This document shows positions 5,830 through 12,730 of a stretch of 24,568 bases of DNA, one piece after another. The notes under the pieces are model-generated. The model was not told where the DNA came from. It did not search any database and saw nothing but the letters and a program-made list of their open reading frames with translations. The stretch spans positions 1 through 24,568 of the forward strand of contig CAZOOA010000044.1 in the NCBI GenBank assembly GCA_964581355.1, written 5' to 3'. Source of the stretch: CAZOOA01 sp964581355. GTDB lineage: Bacteria; Bacillota; Dethiobacteria; DTU022; UBA8154. How positions within the stretch are numbered: the stretch's first letter is position 1; each line of letters opens with the position of its first letter. Made by a program: the position numbers and the translations under genes.

Positions 5830-7074
5830 TTAACGGCCAATTTTTTTCTCCAGGCGCTGCAGGCGGTGGCGGACTTCGGGTACTTCCGTGGGGCAGCCGC
5901 CCATCTGGCGCCGTTTAAGGGCTGCTTCCAGGGCCAGGCGGGTAATGCGCAGGGCTTTCGGGATGTCCTTGAGCCTGTGCTCGTATAGCTTGGCCAGCTC
6001 GATATAAGCGGTCAGGTCTTTCTTTCCTTCCTGGATCAAGTGCTCCCAGCAAGCGGCTGATTGCTCCCAGTGCCCCAGCTGCTTGTAGAAAATACCCAGG
6101 GTGCGCAGGGCCTTGTTCTGCAGGGTGGGGCTGCCATCCCAGTAAGCCTTCAGCAGGAACCGTTCCGCCTTTTCACGTTGGCCTGCCTTGTCAAACAGCA
6201 TTCCCATGGTAAAACAATCCTGGGGGAGAGCGTTATCCAGGTAGTCTTCCTGTTGAATTTTCCCCATTAAACCCAGTAGGGATGCCATGGTTAGGATATC
6301 CAGGCAGTTGTGTTCAAAGATTTGTTTTAAGCGATCTGTGTTTCCTCGGCGCAGGTAGTCAAAATAGACGGCAGGTATCTCTTCCCCGGGAATGTCGCCT
6401 TCCCTGGTCAACTGCAGCAGGTGCTGCTCCAGGGACTGCAGACTGCAGCTGGGCAGGCGTTCCTTCCACAGCCTCCGGGCGCAGTGGAACAAATCAATGT
6501 GGGTGGAGGGGCTTAAAGGCGGCTGGACCTTTGTCAGGACCTGGCGGGTGTGCACCAGGGGCAGATCAAAGGATTTGCCGTTAAAGGTGATCAGAGTCTG
6601 AAAATGTTCAAAGCTGCGGGTGAAATGGTATAACATGGCCTGCTCTTCCGAGGGCCGCCGCAAAAAATACTGGCGAAGGCGAAACTGGTTATCTTCCACC
6701 CAGCCCGCGCCTAACAGGAAGGCCCAGGTGCCGGTGCCCCCGGCCAAACCTGTGGTTTCCAGGTCCAGATACAGCCCCTGCCAGGGCTGTATATCTTCAC
6801 CGGGGGGTGAGTGCATTAACAGCTTTAAAGCGGCCGGGCTGCATGCCCGGGCCTCCTTCAAGGGCACTTGACCGTGGCGGTGGTCCAGGGGGAAGGCCGT
6901 TTCCCTGATCAGGCAGGTCCCCCTGGGGGTTACTTCTTCCCGTTCCTCCCCGGGGAAGAAGTGCAGCAACCCGCCGGTCGGCTCTTTGTTCAATTTATTC
7001 CCCGTGGTAATCATTCCTGTATCCTTCAATCGCTGTAAGCGGCTGCGTAATTTGTCACCAGGTTTCGAGTTCAA
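5830..7074 (-). CDS. mrfB: MrfB (YprB) DEDD-type exonuclease with TPR tail
   Basis: The protein is 414 aa, matching the family length. The start is TTG 7074, with GGAGG 10 bases upstream inside the end of mrfA; the two genes overlap by 4 bases (TTGA). The RNase H-like exonuclease site is complete: Asp104 and Glu106 in LDLETTG, Asp170 in FNGKSFDLP, and His255 and Asp259 in HNCLDIL. The C-terminal 130 residues are tetratricopeptide-like helical repeats (for example GMLFDKAGQREKAERFLLKA). In Bacillus subtilis MrfB acts with the MrfA helicase in a UvrABC-independent excision pathway for mitomycin C adducts. The tight overlap implies coupled translation and a joint role here. Confidence is high from motifs plus gene pairing. 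Confidence 0.9.
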   Translation of the reverse strand: MNSKPGDKLRSRLQRLKDTGMITTGNKLNKEPTGGLLHFFPGEEREEVTPRGTCLIRETAFPLDHRHGQVPLKEARACSPAALKLLMHSPPGEDIQPWQGLYLDLETTGLAGGTGTWAFLLGAGWVEDNQFRLRQYFLRRPSEEQAMLYHFTRSFEHFQTLITFNGKSFDLPLVHTRQVLTKVQPPLSPSTHIDLFHCARRLWKERLPSCSLQSLEQHLLQLTREGDIPGEEIPAVYFDYLRRGNTDRLKQIFEHNCLDILTMASLLGLMGKIQQEDYLDNALPQDCFTMGMLFDKAGQREKAERFLLKAYWDGSPTLQNKALRTLGIFYKQLGHWEQSAACWEHLIQEGKKDLTAYIELAKLYEHRLKDIPKALRITRLALEAALKRRQMGGCPTEVPEVRHRLQRLEKKIGR

Positions 7075-9326
7075 CCGAGTAGCACCTCCAACAGATGCAG
7101 GGTGTGTTCTTTGCCTTTTTGTCCGACCTCTTCGGCTGGACCGATGCAGGATGGGCAACCGTCTTCGCAGCTGCAGTCGTGGATGATTCGGCGGGCAGCC
7201 TGAAAGATCTCCTGCCAGGATTCGTAGAGGGCCTGGCTGTATCCCACGCCTCCGGGATAGTTGTCGTACAGGTAAAGAGTGGGGAGGTTGGTAAAGGGCG
7301 CTTTCACTTGGCTGACAGATTTCAAGTCCCGCGGGTCCCCCATGAGAAACAGGGGGGCGATATGGGCCGCCAGGTAGGACAGCCCGATTAGCCCCGACTG
7401 TACCGCTGAAGGAGACATTTCCTGCAAGGAACCCTCGTGGAAGGAGATCCAGAAAGCGGTGGTATGCATCTCCATCTCGGGAAGCTTGAGATGACCCGAG
7501 CCGATGTTTTCATGGGTGTGGAACTTGATTTTTTTAAAGATGGAGACCAGGGCGTTGACCCGCACTTCTCCCCAGGAACTGATGACTTGATCGGCTGTTT
7601 CCTCAAATACCTCCAGGACCCGTAAATCTACGGACAGGTTGGCGTCGGTATAGTAATTGACGGACACCTGGCGCACGAAAGCCTTTTTTTCCTCCAGGTC
7701 CAGTTTCTCCACCTGGTATTGCTGCCCTCCATGCATGTAGATGGCTTCTTCGTGGACCAGCATGGGGGCGCTGAAGCGATCCACTTCGCCGATTACCTGC
7801 TCATGGGGATGGGTTGTATCGATAATCACCACGTTTTCGCTGGAAGCGCTGCGCAGGCTGATTTCCTCTGCAGGGAAAGAATCTTCCATCCAGTGATAGC
7901 AGCCGTCGCTGTGGTAGAGGACTTCTTCCTCAGTGAGAAATTCCAGGATCTCTTCCACCGGCGTGCTGCCGAAGGATTCTCCTTCCTGGAAGGGAAGTTC
8001 GAATGCGGCACAGCGGACATGGTTGGTCAGGATGATCAGGTTGTCCGGGTTGACCAGGGCTTTTTCCGGGGAGCGTTCCCAGAAATAATCGGGATGAGAA
8101 GCCAGGTACTGATCCAGGGGGGCGCTGCTGGCGACCAGCACTGCCAGCGAAAGCCCGGAGCGGCGTCCCGCCCTTCCCGCCTGCTGCCAGGTGCTGGCGA
8201 TAGTGCCGGGGTAACCGGTAATGATGCAGGCTTCCAACTGGCCAATATCGATCCCCAATTCCAGGGCATTGGTGCTGACGACCCCCTTGATCTCTCCACG
8301 GCGCAGGCCGTCCTCAATGGCCCGGCGCTCTTTGGGGAGGTAGCCCCCACGGTAGCCCCGGAGCCCGGAATCCTGCCCGGGGCGGGACTTGATGTTTTGC
8401 CGCAGGTACGAAAGCAGGACTTCTACATTGAGGCGGCTGCGGGTAAAGATAATGGTCTGGATCCCTTTTTGGATCAGGAGCAGGGCCAGCTTTTGGGCCT
8501 CCAGCACGGAGCTGCGGCGAATTCCCAGGTCTTTGTTCACCAGGGGTGGGTTATAGATAACAAAGTGTTTTTCCGGCTGGGGCGCACCGTTGCTGTTTAT
8601 TTCCGTTACCGGTTCTTCCAGCAAACCCTGGGCCAGTTCCCCGGGGTTGGCAATGGTGGCTGAACAGAGGATGAACTGGGGTTTCACCCCGTAAAAGCTG
8701 GCGATACGCTTCAAGCGCCGGAGCACATTGGCCAGGTGGCTGCCGAAAACACCCCGGTAGTGGTGAATTTCATCGATCACCACGTAGCGCAGGTTTTCAA
8801 ACAGCCGCATCCACTTGGTATGGTGGGGCAGGATTCCCGAGTGCAGCATGTCGGGGTTGGTGACCACAATATGCCCTTTTTGCCGGATATGATTCCGGGT
8901 ATTTGGGTTGGTGTCCCCGTCGTAGGTAAAGGTATGCAAATCGATTTCAGCATTTCCCACCAGGCTTAAAAGTCCGGCCACCTGGTCCCGGGAAAGGGCC
9001 TTGGTGGGGAAAAGGTATAAGGCCCTGGCGTGGGGTTCCTGGATGATCCGGTCCAGCACGGGGAGGTTGTAGCACAGGGTCTTACCGGAAGCGGTGGGGG
9101 TAACGATAACAGTATGTTCCTCCCGGTTAATCGCTTCCAGGGCTTCAAACTGGTGCAGGTAAAGCCGGTCCACGCCGTCTTTTTGCAGGGCCTTTTGTAA
9201 ACGGGTGTTGAGCCAACCTGGAAACTCCCGGTACTGCCCGGCCTGTTTCGGCAAAACAGCCCAGCGGGTGACATTGTTGATGATCTCCGGGCGATTTTTG
9301 CATTCCGACAAAACTTTTTCCAACAT
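7071..9326 (-). CDS. mrfA: MrfA (YprA) DEXH helicase with C-terminal DUF1998 zinc site
   Basis: The protein is 751 aa, starting at ATG 9326 behind AGAGGTGG, 7 bases upstream. Superfamily-2 helicase motifs appear in order: a Q-motif-like YLHQFEAL (about 56), Walker A TPTASGKT (76-83), PTKALSRDQ (Ia), DEIH (185-188), SAT (222-224), TRSRLNVE (IV), TNALELGIDIG (V) and QQAGRAGRRSG (VI). The C-terminal DUF1998 part carries four cysteines, C718, C720, C724 and C727 (CSCEDGCPSC), the Zn2+ site typical of MrfA. It is the first gene of the mrfA-mrfB operon. The B. subtilis orthologue is a DNA-damage-repair helicase needed for survival in mitomycin C. An SOS-box-like sequence lies in its upstream promoter (9474-9503). 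Confidence 0.93.
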   Translation of the reverse strand: MLEKVLSECKNRPEIINNVTRWAVLPKQAGQYREFPGWLNTRLQKALQKDGVDRLYLHQFEALEAINREEHTVIVTPTASGKTLCYNLPVLDRIIQEPHARALYLFPTKALSRDQVAGLLSLVGNAEIDLHTFTYDGDTNPNTRNHIRQKGHIVVTNPDMLHSGILPHHTKWMRLFENLRYVVIDEIHHYRGVFGSHLANVLRRLKRIASFYGVKPQFILCSATIANPGELAQGLLEEPVTEINSNGAPQPEKHFVIYNPPLVNKDLGIRRSSVLEAQKLALLLIQKGIQTIIFTRSRLNVEVLLSYLRQNIKSRPGQDSGLRGYRGGYLPKERRAIEDGLRRGEIKGVVSTNALELGIDIGQLEACIITGYPGTIASTWQQAGRAGRRSGLSLAVLVASSAPLDQYLASHPDYFWERSPEKALVNPDNLIILTNHVRCAAFELPFQEGESFGSTPVEEILEFLTEEEVLYHSDGCYHWMEDSFPAEEISLRSASSENVVIIDTTHPHEQVIGEVDRFSAPMLVHEEAIYMHGGQQYQVEKLDLEEKKAFVRQVSVNYYTDANLSVDLRVLEVFEETADQVISSWGEVRVNALVSIFKKIKFHTHENIGSGHLKLPEMEMHTTAFWISFHEGSLQEMSPSAVQSGLIGLSYLAAHIAPLFLMGDPRDLKSVSQVKAPFTNLPTLYLYDNYPGGVGYSQALYESWQEIFQAARRIIHDCSCEDGCPSCIGPAEEVGQKGKEHTLHLLEVLLG

Positions 9327-9381
9327 TTCCAGACCACCTCTTGCAAAAGTCCCGGACTATTAGCAAAGAAACAATACGCTT

Positions 9382-9410
9382 ATTATACCTGTCCGGGCGA
9401 AAATTGATCA
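9382..9410 (-). promoter_or_regulatory. Proximal -10-containing promoter candidate for mrfA
   Basis: On the minus strand TATAAT (plus 9382-9387) sits 56 bases upstream of mrfA. The hexamer at a 17-base distance is TGATCA, a poor -35, so it would be weak or activator-dependent. Confidence 0.35.
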
Positions 9411-9473
9411 GACTTGGCATAATCCTTAAAGCTTGAAAAAAAGAAAGGATTTGCCTGCTGCTGCGATGTTTTT

Positions 9474-9503
9474 ATTATACCAACAAACAAATGTTGTAGT
9501 CAA
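9474..9503 (-). promoter_or_regulatory. Strong promoter with LexA-like box upstream of mrfAB
   Basis: On the minus strand TTGACT (plus 9498-9503) and TATAAT (plus 9474-9479) are separated by 18 bases, giving near-consensus sigma-A elements. The spacer contains ACAACATTTGTTTG (plus 9484-9497), which matches the Gram-positive SOS consensus CGAACRNRYGTTYG at 11 of 14 positions. The promoter would give a 5' leader of about 140 bases. Promoter confidence is good; LexA control is a hypothesis. Confidence 0.6.
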
Positions 9504-9529
9504 AGCAAACTTTTTAAGCTACAGTTCAG

Positions 9530-9558
9530 TTGACAGGCACAGGGGAGCATAATAGAAT
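9530..9558 (+). promoter_or_regulatory. Sigma-A-type promoter for the ATP-grasp gene
   Basis: TTGACA (9530-9535), a 17-base spacer and TAGAAT (9553-9558) lie about 50 bases upstream of the ATP-grasp start. It is a perfect -35 with a 5-of-6 -10. It is divergent from the mrfAB promoter 27 bases away. Confidence 0.75.
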
Positions 9559-9614
9559 GAATGCAATTAACAAGCGGATGATAGCCCAAAACACATCTTA
9601 AGGAAGTGACTGCC

Positions 9615-11027
9615 TTGATCGACCAAATGGCCAATTTAAACCTGTCGCTGCTGGTAGAGCTGGCCCGGGATGACAGCCATGCACCGGTTCAGTATGAAAA
9701 CCTGCGGAGGTACCTGCGCTCCCGGCGCTGCACTTTCAGCGGCGAACCCATGCCGACCTTTTTAAAACCATACTTCATTACTCCTCAGCAAAATGATCAG
9801 CTGCGGCATACCGTAGAAACAATCAGCAATGCTTTGAATAAGTTTATCAAGCTCTACTTGGAAAACGCAGAAATCAGGGAACTGATGAACTTTAGCCCTG
9901 CAGAAAACGAACTCTTTGCTATTGAACCTCACTACAGCTTTTCGCTGGTAATCTCCCGCCTGGATGCTTTTTTAAACGATTACGAAGTTAAGTTTCTGGA
10001 GTTCAACTGTGATTCACCAGCCGGCACCGCATATTCTGATGTTTTGGAAGAGGGGTTCAAGGAAATTTTGCAGGAGTATCCGTTGTTGGACCAGTGGAAT
10101 ATCGACTACATCAACCGCCAGGAACATCTCTTCCAGTCTATCCTGGAATGTTATCGGCAATTCCGCGAGGCGCATCCTCAATTTCCGGAAAAGCCCACCG
10201 TTGCCATTGTCGATTGGGAAGACCTTCCTACCGCGGATGAATTTCAACTGCTAAAAGAGTATTTTCAGCTTAAAGGTTTGAAAGCGTTGGTGACCAGTCC
10301 CCAGAAGTTCAAGGTTGAGGGGGGCTGCCTGCTCGCAGAGGGCGAACCCGTGCACCTGATCTACCGCCGGGTGATTACCAGGGAACTGGTGGAGCAGTTG
10401 GACCAGGTCCAGGATTTCGTGCAGGGTGTAAAAGAGCGGTTGGCTTGTATGTGCAACCCCTTTCGTTCATTCATCGTGGGTAACAAAAAGGTATTGGACC
10501 TGATGACGGACCCCCGATTTCAGGGAATTTACGATGCCCGGGAGCGTGAGGTGATCCGGGAGACCATACCCTGGACAAAGATTCTTGCCGACACGAAAGT
10601 CCCCTATAATGGTGAACTGGTTGACCTGTACCGCTTTACTGCTGAAAACAAGGACAAACTGGTCTTAAAAGCCGCTTCTTCTTACGGGGGCAAAGATGTT
10701 GTTCTCGGCCGGGAAACGGACAAAACATCCTGGCAGCGGGTTATCGATCAACACATTGAAGCCCGGGATTGGATCGTGCAGGAGTATGTCAATATCCCCC
10801 AAGACATATTCCCGGAAATAAATGAAGGGGTGGGGTTGAAGCTGAAAAAGGTCAACATCAATCCTTTTGCCTTTACGGGTCGTTATGGCGGGACCATTAC
10901 CCGGGTTTCCGACAGGTCGATCATCAATGTCAGTGCCGGTGGGGGTATTGTGCCGACCATGAGCGTGAAAAAGAAGGGGGCTCAATTGAGTCCCGGGGAT
11001 GGGTTGACGGATGGGCTGACAGGATAA
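9615..11027 (+). CDS. Circularly permuted ATP-grasp protein (glutathionylspermidine-synthase-like)
   Basis: The protein is about 470 aa. AAGGA at 9600-9604 is 10 bases from TTG 9615; GTG 9606 (only 1 base away) and ATG 9627 are alternative starts. Motifs recall the circularly permuted ATP-grasp superfamily: VKFLEFNCDSPAG (about 125-137), a mid-protein CNPFRSFIVGNKKVLDL segment, the ATP-lid-like VLKAASSYGGKDVVLG, WIVQEYV, and a C-terminal INPFAFTGRYGG with SAGGGIVPTM. Such enzymes make amide bonds using ATP, as in glutathionylspermidine synthase. The amidase domain of that enzyme is absent. The usual partners of this family (alpha-E and transglutaminase-like genes) are not adjacent, so the substrate is unknown. 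It is soluble, with its own promoter at 9530-9558. Confidence 0.78.
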   Translation: MIDQMANLNLSLLVELARDDSHAPVQYENLRRYLRSRRCTFSGEPMPTFLKPYFITPQQNDQLRHTVETISNALNKFIKLYLENAEIRELMNFSPAENELFAIEPHYSFSLVISRLDAFLNDYEVKFLEFNCDSPAGTAYSDVLEEGFKEILQEYPLLDQWNIDYINRQEHLFQSILECYRQFREAHPQFPEKPTVAIVDWEDLPTADEFQLLKEYFQLKGLKALVTSPQKFKVEGGCLLAEGEPVHLIYRRVITRELVEQLDQVQDFVQGVKERLACMCNPFRSFIVGNKKVLDLMTDPRFQGIYDAREREVIRETIPWTKILADTKVPYNGELVDLYRFTAENKDKLVLKAASSYGGKDVVLGRETDKTSWQRVIDQHIEARDWIVQEYVNIPQDIFPEINEGVGLKLKKVNINPFAFTGRYGGTITRVSDRSIINVSAGGGIVPTMSVKKKGAQLSPGDGLTDGLTG

Positions 11028-11331
11028 AGGAAATATTACATCGTCCATAAAGCTGCAGCGTTGCACTTTTGCTGGCAAGGCAGTAGCATTCTGTAATCCG
11101 AGGTAATACCAAATGCTGGAGCAGGTGTTTTGCGAGTTAAGTTGTTAGTAACGTAAGTTGAAGAAATAATTGGAAACCAACTGATGATTGAGGCAGGGTG
11201 TGATAATATATGGATGAATGGTAGTCGAATATTCCTGCACCAAGTTCAGCGAGTAGAGAGTGTCTTTATTTTTAAATAGTTCTTGTATTAAGCAAAAAAG
11301 GTACTATATGCGCACAAAGGGGGGGGACTAG
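11028..11331 (+). other. Intergenic region with a possible extended -10
   Basis: No gene or terminator is supportable in these 304 bases. TG-T-GATAAT at 11199-11207 could be an extended -10 for the permease genes, about 125 bases upstream of their start. TTGG/CCAA (11170-11180) is a short palindrome just before it. Nothing else stands out. Confidence 0.4.
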
Positions 11332-11895
11332 TTGAGACAACCGATCATAATTTTAACCGGATTTACTTTGCTGGCCTCTTTGATTGCTTACCTGACAGGT
11401 GGTTTTGCACTAATCTGGGAAGGGATGGAAGCCGGCTGGTTTACCCTCTTGCAGGCGGTTCCACTTATTCTGGCCGCTTTTTTTGTAATCGGTCAGCTTC
11501 AACAGTTGATTTCTACCGATTTGATTAACCGTCTGCTGCAACGGTTTGCCGGGGCCAAGGGCATTGTCCTTTCTTCCATCGGCGGGGGAGCTTTCCCGGG
11601 GCCTCCGTATGTATATTACCCCTTTCTGGCATCTTTCAAAGACAAGAAAATTCCTTTTTATCTTTTCTTTACTTTTATTGTTGGGAAACAGGTATATGAT
11701 TTTGCCCGCATTCCAATGGAAGTGAGTTTAATTAACCCGGGCATTGCTTTGCTGCGAAATATTATTACAGCACCCTTTCCCATCATCATGGGATTGATAG
11801 CCCGTTATATCTATTCTGACTTGTTGACTGATGATTACTTTATCAAAGAGCAAAATATCAAAAAGCAAAAATCGGAAGGCGGGGAGAAGGAGTAA
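11332..11895 (+). CDS. ArsP/DUF318-type permease, first half
   Basis: The protein is 187 aa. The start is TTG 11332 behind a run of eight G (11319-11326). It is strongly hydrophobic with about four to five membrane helices. The hallmark of the COG0701/ArsP permease family is seen in the SSIGGGAFPGPPYVYYP motif, with KQVYDFARIPMEVSLINPG downstream. Full-length members have two homologous halves in one chain; this is one half, ending in a Lys/Glu tail. Its stop overlaps the next start by one base (TAATG), so the two halves are translationally coupled and probably form one heteromeric transporter in the cytoplasmic membrane. Substrates of relatives include organoarsenicals; the substrate here is not known. 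Confidence 0.72.
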   Translation: MRQPIIILTGFTLLASLIAYLTGGFALIWEGMEAGWFTLLQAVPLILAAFFVIGQLQQLISTDLINRLLQRFAGAKGIVLSSIGGGAFPGPPYVYYPFLASFKDKKIPFYLFFTFIVGKQVYDFARIPMEVSLINPGIALLRNIITAPFPIIMGLIARYIYSDLLTDDYFIKEQNIKKQKSEGGEKE

Positions 11896-12383
11896 TGTTA
11901 CTGCCTACAATCATATTTATTGCCCTGGCCCTGGTGCTGTTTGTTGTTAATGCCCGGGGAAAGCGCCATGTTGAAGGAGTTAAAAGCGGGGCAAAGCAGC
12001 TTTATATGGTGCTGCCGGTCATCCTGATTGCCTTTGTTCTGGCCGGGATGATCGAGGTTATTATACCAGAAGAGTTCGTGCAGCAGTGGCTGGCCCGGGA
12101 AGCGGGTTTAAGAGGTGTGCTGCTGGGGACCATCGGCGGTATGTTGTTGGCCATGGGTCCTTATGCTTCGTTTCCTATTATTGCTTCAATCTACGGGGCC
12201 GGGGCAGGCCTTGGAACTGCAGTATCCCTGGTAACGGCCTGGTGTATGCTGGGTTTGAGCAGACTGCCGTATGAAGTGGGTTTTTTGGGCCCCCGCTTTG
12301 CAATCGTGAGAATGTCGTTTAGTCTTCCCTTTTGTCTGGCCGCAGGTGCAGTGGCTCATCTGGTGGAAGGGCTGTTGCTCTAA
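11895..12383 (+). CDS. ArsP/DUF318-type permease, second half
   Basis: The protein is 162 aa, starting at ATG 11895, which shares one base with the preceding stop; GGAG precedes it. It has about five hydrophobic helices. It repeats the family motif as GTIGGMLLAMGPYASFP and the matching SRLPYEVGFLGPRFAIVR segment (the first half has FARIPMEVSLINPG), so the two genes are paralogous halves. A Glu/Pro pair in the conserved RxPxE region is kept in both. It most likely pairs with the upstream half as a transporter. No metal-binding or ArsR-type regulator gene is next to it. Confidence 0.75.
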   Translation: MLLPTIIFIALALVLFVVNARGKRHVEGVKSGAKQLYMVLPVILIAFVLAGMIEVIIPEEFVQQWLAREAGLRGVLLGTIGGMLLAMGPYASFPIIASIYGAGAGLGTAVSLVTAWCMLGLSRLPYEVGFLGPRFAIVRMSFSLPFCLAAGAVAHLVEGLLL

Positions 12384-12730
12384 CTTGGGCCTGATCCGGT
12401 TGGACGGACTCTTTGTATTTTTTGACTATTTTTTGCTGCAAAAAAGCGCATCGAAGAAATTCTGTGTCAGCATTGTTAAGCAATTGAAAGTTGGCGGGGA
12501 AAGTGGTAGAGTAGAGGTATGTACCTGGTTTTCCTGAAAGGCTCTTTTTTTTATGGAAGCTTGGCAGTTTCCCTGTAATTTTATTTTTCAGGGAAGGCCT
12601 TTTCCCAGAGGGAAGCGGGTTTTAAAGATCATTATCATCCTCTGTTGTGGCCTGTATGGGTCGTGAAAGTTAGTTTACAGCAGTGGCAACAAAACAACTG
12701 TATGTTGTGGAGACACAAAGGAGGCGCTAA
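12384..12730 (+). other. Long leader/intergenic region with inverted repeats
   Basis: No gene is supportable in these 347 bases. TTCCCTG (12569-12575) and CAGGGAA (12589-12595) form a 7-bp hairpin with an AT-rich 13-base loop. TTTTTTG-CTG-CAAAAAA near 12433-12450 is a second palindrome. ACAAC-TGTAT-GTTGT (12694-12708) lies about 20 bases before the UPF0182 start. No clear -35/-10 pair is seen. It may hold regulatory RNA structure. Confidence 0.35.

Noticed and set aside
7719..8663. Open frame of 314 codons on the plus strand
   Set aside because: It lies entirely antisense to the helicase core of mrfA, whose motifs are complete; it has no family motif and arises from codon bias.
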